Below are positions 5,754 to 12,038 of a DNA stretch of 12,038 nucleotides, in pieces. Where the stretch lies: assembly GCA_002417905.1 (NCBI GenBank), contig DIDB01000003.1, positions 1 to 12,038 on the forward strand. Reading direction: 5' to 3'. The first letter of the stretch is position 1, and every line of letters begins with the position of its first letter. This DNA comes from Pseudomonadaceae bacterium UBA5811 (GTDB lineage: Bacteria; Pseudomonadota; Gammaproteobacteria; Pseudomonadales; Pseudomonadaceae). The notes below the pieces were generated by a model. The model was given only the letters and a program-made list of their open reading frames with translations. It searched no databases and was not told the origin of the DNA. The position numbers and the translations under genes are program-made.

Positions 5754-8421
5754 GGCGGCGCAGTAGCCATTTTTCCAGCTCCACGGCCAGAAAGACCAGC
5801 AGTCCGGCTCCAGTGCAGAGCAGCCATTGCGGGCCGGTCAGGTCGGTGGCGTTCAGCAGGTGCTGCAGGGGAGGCCAGTGGGTAAACAGCAGCTGCCCGG
5901 CCAGACAGGCCAGAATGGACAGCAGAATCCACGGGTTGCCCAGCAGGCCTTCACGGCTGAGCACGCTGGCGGTCAGGTGCCGGCTGTTCAGCAGATAGAA
6001 CATTTCGGCCAGTGCCACGGTGTTGACCGCCATGGTCCGGGCTGTGTCCAGCGGCACCTGCTGCATCAGCTGCCACTGGAACAGTCCGACGGCTGCCAGG
6101 CCGATCAGGACCGAGACCAGGCCAATCCGCCAGACCAGAAAACCGCTCAGCAGCGGTGTACCGGGTGATCTGGGCGGGCGGCGCATCAGGCCCGGCTCGC
6201 CGGCCTCAAAGGCCAGAGCCATGCCCAGGGTGCAGGCGGTAATCATATTGATCCACAGCACCTGGGCCGGGGTCATGGGCAGGGCCAGGTTGAACAGCAG
6301 GGCCAGGATAACCACCAGTGCTTCGCCACCATTGGTCGGCAGGGCAAAGGTGACAAATTTCTGCAGGTTGTCGTAGATGGCCCGGCCTTCCCGGACGGCC
6401 CGGGCAATGGTGGCAAAATTGTCATCCGTCAGCACCATGCCGGCGGCTTCCCGGGCGGCATCCGTGCCTTTCTGGCCCATGGCAACCCCCACATCGGCCC
6501 GCTTCAGGGCCGGTGCATCGTTGACCCCGTCGCCCGTCATGGCCACCACCTGGCCGTTGGCCTGCAGGGCCTTGACCAGCCGCAGCTTGTGTTCCGGGCT
6601 GGCCCGGGCAAAAACATCCACCTCCAGCGCCACCCGCTGCAGCGCCCGGTCATCCAGCAGCTCCAGCTCGGCACCGGTCAGGGCCGGCCGCCCCAGGCCG
6701 ATGCCCAGCCGGGCACCGATAGCCCGGGCGGTATCGGCATGGTCGCCGGTAATCATCTTGACCCGGATCCCGGCCTGCTGGCAGTCGGCCACCGCCTGGA
6801 TGGCCTCATCCCGGGGCGGATCAATGATTCCTACCAGCGCCAGCAGGGTGAAGCCGTTCTGGCAGTGCTCAAACCCCAGCCGTTCAATGGGCCGGGTCAG
6901 GGTTTTCTCGGCCAGGGCCAGCAGCCGCAGGCCCTGGGCGGCCGTATCGGTAGCCATGCGCCGCCAGTAGTCGGCCTCCAGCGGTTCATCGCCTTCGGAA
7001 CCGGCCTGGCGGCTGCACATGTCCAGCACCACTTCAGGCGCGCCCTTGACCAGAATCAGCTGCTGGTCGGCTTCACCTTCGGGATGCAGGGTCGCCATAA
7101 AACGGTGCTCGGCCTCAAAGGGAATGGCATCCAGCCGGGCATGGGCGGCCGGCAGTCCCAGCTTGTGGGCCAGGCAGAGCAGGGCACCTTCGGTCGGATC
7201 ACCCTGCAACTGCCAGTGGTTGTCACGGAGCTGCAGCTGGGCGTCATTGCACAGCCAGGCGACCCGGGCAATCCGCACCACCGGTTCAAAAGCCGGCGGC
7301 CAGCGGCCACTGTTTTCATCGGTGGCGGTGCCCGTGGGCGCGTAGCCGCTGCCATCCATCCGGTAGCGGTGGCTGGCAGTGACCAGCCGTTGCACGGTCA
7401 TTTCGTTGCGGGTCAGGGTGCCGGTCTTGTCCGAACAGATCACCGTCACCGAGCCCAGGGTTTCCACGGCGGGCAGGCGGCGGATAATGGCATGCTGGCG
7501 GGCCATGCGCTGTACGCCCAGCGCCAGCATGACCGTGATGACGGCGGGCAGGCCTTCGGGAATGGCGGCAGCGGCCAGGGCCACCACCAGCATGAACATG
7601 TCACCGGCGGCCTGCTGGCGCCAGAGCATGCCGGCAGCAAATACCAGTACGGACAGGCCGAGAATCACTGCCGCCAGCCAGTGGCCAAAGCGGTCAATCT
7701 GCCGGAGCAGCGGGGTATTCAGGCTCTCCACCTGATGCAGCAGCTGGCTGATCCGGCCCAGCTCGGTCTGGCTGCCGGTGGCAATCACGATGCCGGTGGC
7801 AGTGCCATGGACCACCAGGGTGCCGGAGTGGGCCAACCCCTGGCGTTCACCCAGTGGTGCCTCTGCGGCGCTGCAGGCCGGGGACTTGTCCACCGGCACG
7901 GATTCGCCGGTCAGGGCTGACTCATCAATCCGCAGGTTTTTGCTGGAAACCAGCCGCAGGTCGGCGGGGACCTTGTCACCGGCGGCCAGCAGCACCCGGT
8001 CGCCGGGTACCAGCGCCGTGGTGGCGATGGTCTGGCGCTGGCCATTGCGGATTACCGTGGCCTGGCTGGCCAGCAGCTGGCGGATTGAATCCAGTGCGGA
8101 CTCGGCCTTGCCTTCCTGGATAAAGCCGATGATCACATTGACCACCACAGCGGCCAGAATCACCCCGGTATCGATCCAGTGGGCCAGCAGGGCCGTGATG
8201 CTGGCCGCGGCCAGCATCAGGTACAGCAGCATATTGTGAAACTGGGCAAGAAAACGCCGGAGCGGTCCGCGGCGCCGGGCTGCCGGCAGCTGGTTGGGGC
8301 CATGCTGCTGCAGGCGGGTGGCTGCCTCATGGAGGGACAGCCCCTCTTCGGGACTGGCCAGCTGCTGGCTGACCTGCTGGCTGTCCAGGCTGTGCCAGGC
8401 AGGGGCGGGGTTGTGGGACAT
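5743..8421 (-). CDS. P2-type cation-transporting ATPase (Ca2+-ATPase/CtpF-like)
   Basis: Inner-membrane P-type ATPase, 892 aa, moving a cation by ATP hydrolysis. The layout is complete: N-terminal cation-ATPase domain (about 8-60), M1-M2 (63-101), actuator domain with TGES (171-174), M3-M4 with PEGLP (288-292), phosphorylation site DKTGT (Asp331), nucleotide domain with KGAPE (459-463), hinge motifs MITGD (556-560) and TGDGVND (629-635), then M5-M10 to about 880. Compared from memory with SERCA, ligands Glu309 (E289), Asn768 (N697), Glu771 (E700), Asn796 (N725) and Thr799 (T728) are kept. Asp800 is replaced by Ala729 in NMITA, and the Glu908 position also appears changed. This resembles CtpF-type proteins, so Ca2+ is a guess. 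The ATG at 8421 has GGAGAGG just upstream. The gene follows the phosphodiesterase gene by 130 bases and may have its own promoter. Confidence 0.93.
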   Translation of the reverse strand: MSHNPAPAWHSLDSQQVSQQLASPEEGLSLHEAATRLQQHGPNQLPAARRRGPLRRFLAQFHNMLLYLMLAAASITALLAHWIDTGVILAAVVVNVIIGFIQEGKAESALDSIRQLLASQATVIRNGQRQTIATTALVPGDRVLLAAGDKVPADLRLVSSKNLRIDESALTGESVPVDKSPACSAAEAPLGERQGLAHSGTLVVHGTATGIVIATGSQTELGRISQLLHQVESLNTPLLRQIDRFGHWLAAVILGLSVLVFAAGMLWRQQAAGDMFMLVVALAAAAIPEGLPAVITVMLALGVQRMARQHAIIRRLPAVETLGSVTVICSDKTGTLTRNEMTVQRLVTASHRYRMDGSGYAPTGTATDENSGRWPPAFEPVVRIARVAWLCNDAQLQLRDNHWQLQGDPTEGALLCLAHKLGLPAAHARLDAIPFEAEHRFMATLHPEGEADQQLILVKGAPEVVLDMCSRQAGSEGDEPLEADYWRRMATDTAAQGLRLLALAEKTLTRPIERLGFEHCQNGFTLLALVGIIDPPRDEAIQAVADCQQAGIRVKMITGDHADTARAIGARLGIGLGRPALTGAELELLDDRALQRVALEVDVFARASPEHKLRLVKALQANGQVVAMTGDGVNDAPALKRADVGVAMGQKGTDAAREAAGMVLTDDNFATIARAVREGRAIYDNLQKFVTFALPTNGGEALVVILALLFNLALPMTPAQVLWINMITACTLGMALAFEAGEPGLMRRPPRSPGTPLLSGFLVWRIGLVSVLIGLAAVGLFQWQLMQQVPLDTARTMAVNTVALAEMFYLLNSRHLTASVLSREGLLGNPWILLSILACLAGQLLFTHWPPLQHLLNATDLTGPQWLLCTGAGLLVFLAVELEKWLLRRRRA

Positions 8422-8456
8422 GAACCTCTCCAGACCGTCAGTAAACCGGGAGGTCT
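8422..8456 (-). promoter_or_regulatory. ATPase leader: ribosome site that may be sequestered
   Basis: On the minus strand, GGAGAGGT (8431-8424) is the ribosome site of the ATPase gene. Upstream, ACCTCC (8454-8449) could pair with it, leaving one bulged A and a 17-base loop. An alternative, mutually exclusive pairing is AGACC (8456-8452) with GGTCT (8436-8432), which would leave the ribosome site free. This is a by-eye observation without folding energies. Confidence 0.25.
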
Positions 8457-8475
8457 ATCCTGGCTGAATGTCTGG

Positions 8476-8494
8476 CAGATTTCCCGGGTATCTG
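8476..8494. promoter_or_regulatory. Inverted repeat upstream of the ATPase gene
   Basis: CAGAT (8476-8480) and ATCTG (8490-8494) flank a central CCCGGG, forming a 19-base near-palindrome about 55 bases before the ATPase start in the 130-base gap. It could be an operator for a dimeric regulator or a hairpin ending the upstream transcript. No T-tract follows on either strand. No convincing -35/-10 pair was found in this gap. Confidence 0.3.
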
Positions 8495-8551
8495 GGTCAG
8501 GCTGCGGGTCCTGGGCGGTCAGAAAGATTACCGGATATGTGGGGCTGCTAC

Positions 8552-10552
8552 TTATTCAACCCGGAACTCCAGATCCGTGGCAAAGGGAAAGCCGCCGCTG
8601 CCGTTGTGGATAAAGCGCAGTTCGATTTCGGCGGCGTCGCTGCCCGCCGGGATATGGCCCTGCAACTGGCGCAGGTGCAGCTGGCCATCCTGTTCGGCGC
8701 GGGTCAGCAGCGCGGTGCCCAGAAAGGGCTGGCTGAACTGCTGCAGCCCCACCCAGCTGGAGGTATCCAGCGGCCGGGGGCTGGCGTTGTCGGCACTGTG
8801 ACGTTTCAGGCTGAAACGCAGGTATTCGTGGCCATTGAACAGGTAGGCAGTGTCCTGGTCACGGCGCACTGCGGCATCAATGCCTTGTGGCCAGACCTCC
8901 AGTCCGGGCCAGGTCAGGGCCGAAATTTCCTGGGGATAACCCGGCAGGGGGCGGCGCTGAACCAGGTCATAACGGATAAACTGGCTGCCCCTGAAAAAGC
9001 AGGCTTCCTGGTCATTGATTGCCAGAGCCGCATCCAGCGGCACCGGTCCGCCGCGAAAGCGTTCCAGTCCCGGAAAGCTCCGGGTAACCGGCCGGGGATA
9101 ATCCGGATCAGCCCGTTTCTGCTGCAGGTCGTAGCGGATCACCTGGTTGCCCTTGAAAAAATAGGCCCTGTCCCGGCCGGTGCTGAAAGCAGCATCCAGA
9201 TCACGGGCACCACCGGTAAAGCGCTCCAGCCCGGGCCAGGCATCCGCAATCCGCTGTGGATAGTCCGGGCTGACCCGGTCACTCTGATAGTCGAAGCGTT
9301 CGACCTGATCACCCCGGAAAAAGTGGCTGGCACCCTGCGCATCTTCCAGCGCGGCGCGGGGCAGTCGGCCCCGGAAGCGCAGGTGCAGCTGGAGGTTGTG
9401 CTGGGCCAGAGCCGAGCTGCCCAGCCAGCCCTGCAGGTGGAAGGGCCGGCCGGCCGCCTGGGCGGGTAGTGGAATCCGCTGGGTCAGGGAGCCGGTGCCC
9501 AGCCCGGTAAACAGCGGGCTGGTCCGGGGCGGTGCTACACCGAGGCTGGCTGCTGTCATGACCGTCTGGCGTCCCCCTTTGTGCCAGCCGGGAATATCCG
9601 GGTCGTAGTTGGGATCGGTATGGGGCACGCCATACCGGGCATCCGGGTTGGCCAGCAGGTTCTGGCCGGTGCGGAACCGGTAGGGCCTGGCCTGCCAGGG
9701 CCTGCCATCCAGTCCATGGACCGGCAGTCCCAGATGTTGCAGCAGGGTCGGTACGATATCCACCTGGCGCAGGCCGAGAGGCAGGAAGGCTCCGCTCTGG
9801 GGCGGCAGCCGGTCAGCGGCAAGGATCAGCGGTACCCGCCGGTGTTCCGGCCGGTTTTCCCCGTGTTGTGTTCCGGAGCCGCCATGGTCGGTCACCACCA
9901 GAATCAGCCAGTTTTCCCGGGCCCGTTGCGGGCGGGCCTCAATGGCGGCCAGCAGCCGGCCCAGAGCGGCATCGGCCCGGAGCAGCTGGTCGCGGTATTC
10001 CGGGACGTCAGCACCAAAGCCATGGCGGTGCCCGGTTTCATCTAGGTTATAGAGGTAGGTGGACAGCACATCCAGATCATCGCGCTGGCGCAGCCAGGTG
10101 GCGGCCTGGTCAATCAGCCGGGCATCATCCCCGGCCGGGCCGCTGTACTGCAGGTCGGCCATCGGCTGGAAAATCTGGTACAGCGGCCCCCAGTTGTAGG
10201 CATAGGCCGTGACCAGTCCGGGCTTCTGGCGTTCGATCAGGGTCAGAACATGGGGTGCATAGATAAAGTCCCGCCCGCCGAACTCATTGTCCTGTACCCC
10301 ATGCCGGTCGCGTTCGGTGCCCGTGAGCAGGGTGGCCCAGCCCGGGCCGCTCAGCGAATGGTCCGGTGCCCAGCTCTGGCCAGAATAGACACCCCGCTGG
10401 CGCAGGGCCTCCAGATGGGGCGGGACCAGGCGCTCCAGTGCCTCGGCCTGCAGGCCGTCAATGCCGAACAGCAGTACTTTCTGGGAGCCAGCATGGGCTG
10501 TGCCGGCCAGACCGGTCAGCAGGAGCAGCAACAGGCAGGACAGGCGGGGCAT
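8552..10552 (-). CDS. Secreted alkaline-phosphatase-superfamily phosphodiesterase with hemopexin propeller
   Basis: Predicted exported type I phosphodiesterase/nucleotide pyrophosphatase-like enzyme, 666 aa. A signal peptide (about 1-21, cleavage after AHA) is followed by the catalytic domain at about 23-290. Expected metal and catalytic residues are visible: Asp32 in FGIDGLQ, probable nucleophile Ser68 in SLSGPGWATLLTG, Asp171 and His175 in LDETGHRHG, Asp222-His223 in VTDHGG and His230 in GTQHG. Residues about 297-395 and 610-666 read as two halves of one beta-sandwich domain. Between them, about 396-609, are four hemopexin-type repeats. The ATG at 10552 has GAGGA with seven bases spacing. 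It lies 18 bases downstream of glpD and is likely cotranscribed. A role in cleaving extracellular glycerophosphodiesters or nucleotides to feed glycerol 3-phosphate use is inference; substrate and exact reaction (phosphatase, phosphodiesterase or sulfatase-like) cannot be read from sequence. Confidence 0.88.
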   Translation of the reverse strand: MPRLSCLLLLLLTGLAGTAHAGSQKVLLFGIDGLQAEALERLVPPHLEALRQRGVYSGQSWAPDHSLSGPGWATLLTGTERDRHGVQDNEFGGRDFIYAPHVLTLIERQKPGLVTAYAYNWGPLYQIFQPMADLQYSGPAGDDARLIDQAATWLRQRDDLDVLSTYLYNLDETGHRHGFGADVPEYRDQLLRADAALGRLLAAIEARPQRARENWLILVVTDHGGSGTQHGENRPEHRRVPLILAADRLPPQSGAFLPLGLRQVDIVPTLLQHLGLPVHGLDGRPWQARPYRFRTGQNLLANPDARYGVPHTDPNYDPDIPGWHKGGRQTVMTAASLGVAPPRTSPLFTGLGTGSLTQRIPLPAQAAGRPFHLQGWLGSSALAQHNLQLHLRFRGRLPRAALEDAQGASHFFRGDQVERFDYQSDRVSPDYPQRIADAWPGLERFTGGARDLDAAFSTGRDRAYFFKGNQVIRYDLQQKRADPDYPRPVTRSFPGLERFRGGPVPLDAALAINDQEACFFRGSQFIRYDLVQRRPLPGYPQEISALTWPGLEVWPQGIDAAVRRDQDTAYLFNGHEYLRFSLKRHSADNASPRPLDTSSWVGLQQFSQPFLGTALLTRAEQDGQLHLRQLQGHIPAGSDAAEIELRFIHNGSGGFPFATDLEFRVE
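8726..9367 (-). repeat. Four hemopexin-type repeats encoded inside the phosphodiesterase gene
   Basis: Four protein repeats of about 52 residues span roughly 396-447, 450-501, 505-556 and 558-609. Each has the pattern Asp/Glu-Ala near the start, then an aromatic pair and Gly (HFFRG, YFFKG, CFFRG, YLFNG). This is followed by an Arg-aromatic-Asp/Ser strand (ERFDY, IRYDL, IRYDL, LRFSL) and, in the first three, a Tyr-Pro and a WPGLE/FPGLE end; the fourth has WVGLQ. Four units make one complete propeller. Hemopexin folds bind ligands or proteins in other systems; what this one binds is unknown. Confidence 0.85.
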
Positions 10553-10570
10553 GGCGCATTCCTCGATGGT

Positions 10571-12038
10571 TCAGGGTGTTCCGGGGTGCGGATGGCGGTC
10601 CAGCCAGGCCTGCAGCTGCCGGGTCTGGCCGGGAGGAAGGAACAGGCCCAGCCGGGTGCGGCGCCAGAGAATGTCCCCGGCGGTACAGGCCCATTCATGG
10701 CTGCGCAGGTAATCCACTTCCCGGGCATACAGCAGGCCGCCCAGCGGCTCGCCCAGATCGGCCAGACAGCGGGCGTCCTGCAGCAACAGCCAGCAGCGCT
10801 GGCCGTAGTGGCTGGCCCAGTGGCTGGCCAGTTCTGCGGGCAGCCAGGGATGCTGTTCCAGCAGCTGTCGGGCCAGCTGTTCCGGGCTGTCCAGCTGCTC
10901 GCCGCCGGGCAGGGGCTGGTGTGCTGTCCAGTCCGGCCCCATCTGCGGGAAGTGGGGGTGCAGCCGGTGCAGGGCTGCTTCGGCCAGCCGGCGATAGGTG
11001 GTGAGCTTGCCGCCGAAGATGGAGAGCAGCGGCGGCTGGCCGTCCGTTTCGGACAGGGCCAGGTGATAGTCGCGGGTGGTGGCCGAGGGGTTGCCGGAGC
11101 CGTCGTCGAACAGCGGGCGCACGCCGGCATAGCTGTGGCGGATATCGGCCGGGCGGACCGGCCGGCGGAAGTAGCGGTTGACGCTGTCCAGCAGGTAGGT
11201 GATTTCAGCTTCGCTGATCTGTACTTTGGCCGGGTCGCCGCTGTAGTCGCAGTCTGTGGTGCCGATCAGGCTGAACTGTTCCAGCCAGGGAATGACGAAC
11301 ACCACCCGCCGGTCGGGGTTTTGCAGGATATAGGCCTGCTGGCCGGGATAGAGCCGGGGCAGCACCAGATGGCTGCCCCGGACCAGCCGCAGGGGGCAGG
11401 GTGAGCGTTCGCCCAGGGCGTCTTCAATAAAGCGGGCGGCCCAGGGGCCGGTGGCGTTGACCAGTGCCCGGGCGCGTACCCGGAGCGGCTGGCCCTGATG
11501 CTCCAGCCGGACCTGCCAGAGGCCGTCGGCCCGCCAGGCCTGGCTGCAGCGGGTCCGGGTCCAGATCCGGGCACCCTGTTCCCGGGCGGCCATGGCATTG
11601 GCCACTACCAGCCGGGCATCGTCCACCGCGCAGTCGGAGTAGGCAAAAGCCTGGTGGATGTCGGGCTGCAGCGGGCTGTCCGGTCCCGGCTGGATCCGCT
11701 GCGAGCCGGGCAGCTGGCTGCGCCGGGCCAGATGGTCATAGAGAAACAGGCCGAGGCGGATCAGCCAGGCCGGGCGCAGGTGAGGCCGCCAGGGCAGGAT
11801 AAACCGCAGTGGCCGGACCAGGTGGGGTGCCCGGGCCAGCAGGATCTCCCGTTCGCCCAGCGCTTCACGGACCAGGCGGAATTCATGCCGCTCCACGTAG
11901 CGCATCCCGCCGTGGCCCCGTTTGCTGCCGGCGGAGGCGGCGTGGCTGGCCAGGTCGTGCGGCTCTGCGAACCGGACTGACAGCCCGCCTTCTGCGGCAT
12001 CCGCGGCAACGGCGGCCCCGTTGAAGCCGCCGGCCGCG
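10571..12038 (-). CDS. glpD: Aerobic glycerol-3-phosphate dehydrogenase, N-terminus cut by the right edge
   Basis: FAD-dependent enzyme at the inner membrane that oxidises glycerol 3-phosphate to dihydroxyacetone phosphate and passes electrons to quinone. The frame runs off the right edge; the first visible residues (AGGFNGAA) correspond to about residue 10 of E. coli GlpD, so roughly nine residues are missing. Matches to E. coli GlpD include GGMRYVERHEFRLVREAL, RPHLRPAWLIRLGLFLYDHL, YSDCAVDDARLVVANA, LVNATGPW, AYILQNPDRRVVFVIPW, FSLIGTTD, GVRPLFDD, LLSIFGGKLTTYRRLAE, and late SHEWACTAGDILWRRT. An internal ATG at 11905 would give a shorter protein lacking the FAD motif and is not the true start. 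The FAD-binding N-terminus deviates from the usual consensus (first Gly of GxGxxG is Ala; AASAGSKRGHGG instead of TSSxSSKLIHGG). It is the promoter-proximal gene of a likely operon with the phosphodiesterase gene. Confidence 0.95.
   Translation of the reverse strand, partial: AAGGFNGAAVAADAAEGGLSVRFAEPHDLASHAASAGSKRGHGGMRYVERHEFRLVREALGEREILLARAPHLVRPLRFILPWRPHLRPAWLIRLGLFLYDHLARRSQLPGSQRIQPGPDSPLQPDIHQAFAYSDCAVDDARLVVANAMAAREQGARIWTRTRCSQAWRADGLWQVRLEHQGQPLRVRARALVNATGPWAARFIEDALGERSPCPLRLVRGSHLVLPRLYPGQQAYILQNPDRRVVFVIPWLEQFSLIGTTDCDYSGDPAKVQISEAEITYLLDSVNRYFRRPVRPADIRHSYAGVRPLFDDGSGNPSATTRDYHLALSETDGQPPLLSIFGGKLTTYRRLAEAALHRLHPHFPQMGPDWTAHQPLPGGEQLDSPEQLARQLLEQHPWLPAELASHWASHYGQRCWLLLQDARCLADLGEPLGGLLYAREVDYLRSHEWACTAGDILWRRTRLGLFLPPGQTRQLQAWLDRHPHPGTP

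Noticed and set aside
6589..7920. Long plus-strand open frame (443 codons) opposite the P-type ATPase
   Set aside because: The ATPase frame holds every catalytic motif. The opposite frame is a Gly/Gln-rich shadow expected in GC-rich DNA.
5743..8421. Assignment of the ATPase as a heavy-metal (P1B) or Mg2+ (MgtA) pump
   Set aside because: No CPx motif in M4 and no N-terminal metal-binding domain; PEGLP with the SERCA-like M5 Asn/Glu pair points to the P2A/CtpF-like group.
8726..9367. Internal repeats as a possible DNA repeat array or CRISPR
   Set aside because: The repetition is at the protein level (hemopexin blades) with diverged codons; there are no identical repeats or regular spacers.
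8468..9469. Plus-strand open frame (333 codons) opposite the hemopexin region
   Set aside because: Antisense to the propeller-encoding segment; no family features and no ribosome site of note.
10250..11404. Long plus-strand open frame (384 codons) opposite glpD and the phosphodiesterase
   Set aside because: Gln/Gly/Ala-rich shadow spanning two genes with strong family matches on the minus strand.

Overview
The window looks like chromosomal DNA of a Gram-negative bacterium, most likely a gammaproteobacterium. It encodes an outer-membrane efflux lipoprotein, a periplasmic adaptor, a secreted alkaline-phosphatase-superfamily enzyme and a GlpD that resembles the Escherichia coli protein closely over most of its length. 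The genus cannot be named from sequence alone. Coding density is high, and the right half is very GC-rich with a strong preference for CTG and CGG codons.

Left part, about 1-5713. A short gene of unknown function (1-338, minus, running off the left edge) is separated by a roughly 250-base, AT-richer region from a plus-strand cluster. The cluster encodes a 14-TM DHA2-type MFS exporter (592-2151), an EmrA/HlyD-type adaptor (2194-3297), a NodT-type outer-membrane channel lipoprotein (3294-4724) and a LysR-type regulator (4781-5713). The first three form a complete tripartite pump spanning both membranes, and the LysR protein is its probable regulator. The divergent intergenic region holds a perfect 13-bp T-N11-A dyad (448-460) that fits a LysR operator. 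A hairpin with a T-rich tail lies between the channel gene and the regulator gene and may attenuate expression of the regulator.

Right part, about 5743-12038, all minus strand. In transcription order it holds glpD (aerobic glycerol-3-phosphate dehydrogenase, first codons cut off by the right edge), a secreted phosphodiesterase/phosphatase 18 bases downstream, and, after a 130-base gap, a P2-type cation-transporting ATPase. The ATPase gene converges on the LysR gene, and two GC-rich hairpins occupy the junction.

The most unusual item is the secreted phosphodiesterase (8552-10552). Its catalytic domain is followed by what reads as a beta-sandwich domain split in two by an inserted four-bladed hemopexin-type propeller. 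Tight linkage to glpD suggests, as inference, that it releases glycerol 3-phosphate or glycerol from extracellular phosphodiesters. Other points of note are an Ala at the central ion-ligand position of M6 in the ATPase, a run of altered FAD-motif residues in GlpD confined to the last 130 bases of the window (possibly low-quality contig end), and a marked rise in GC content from the MFS gene to the right half.
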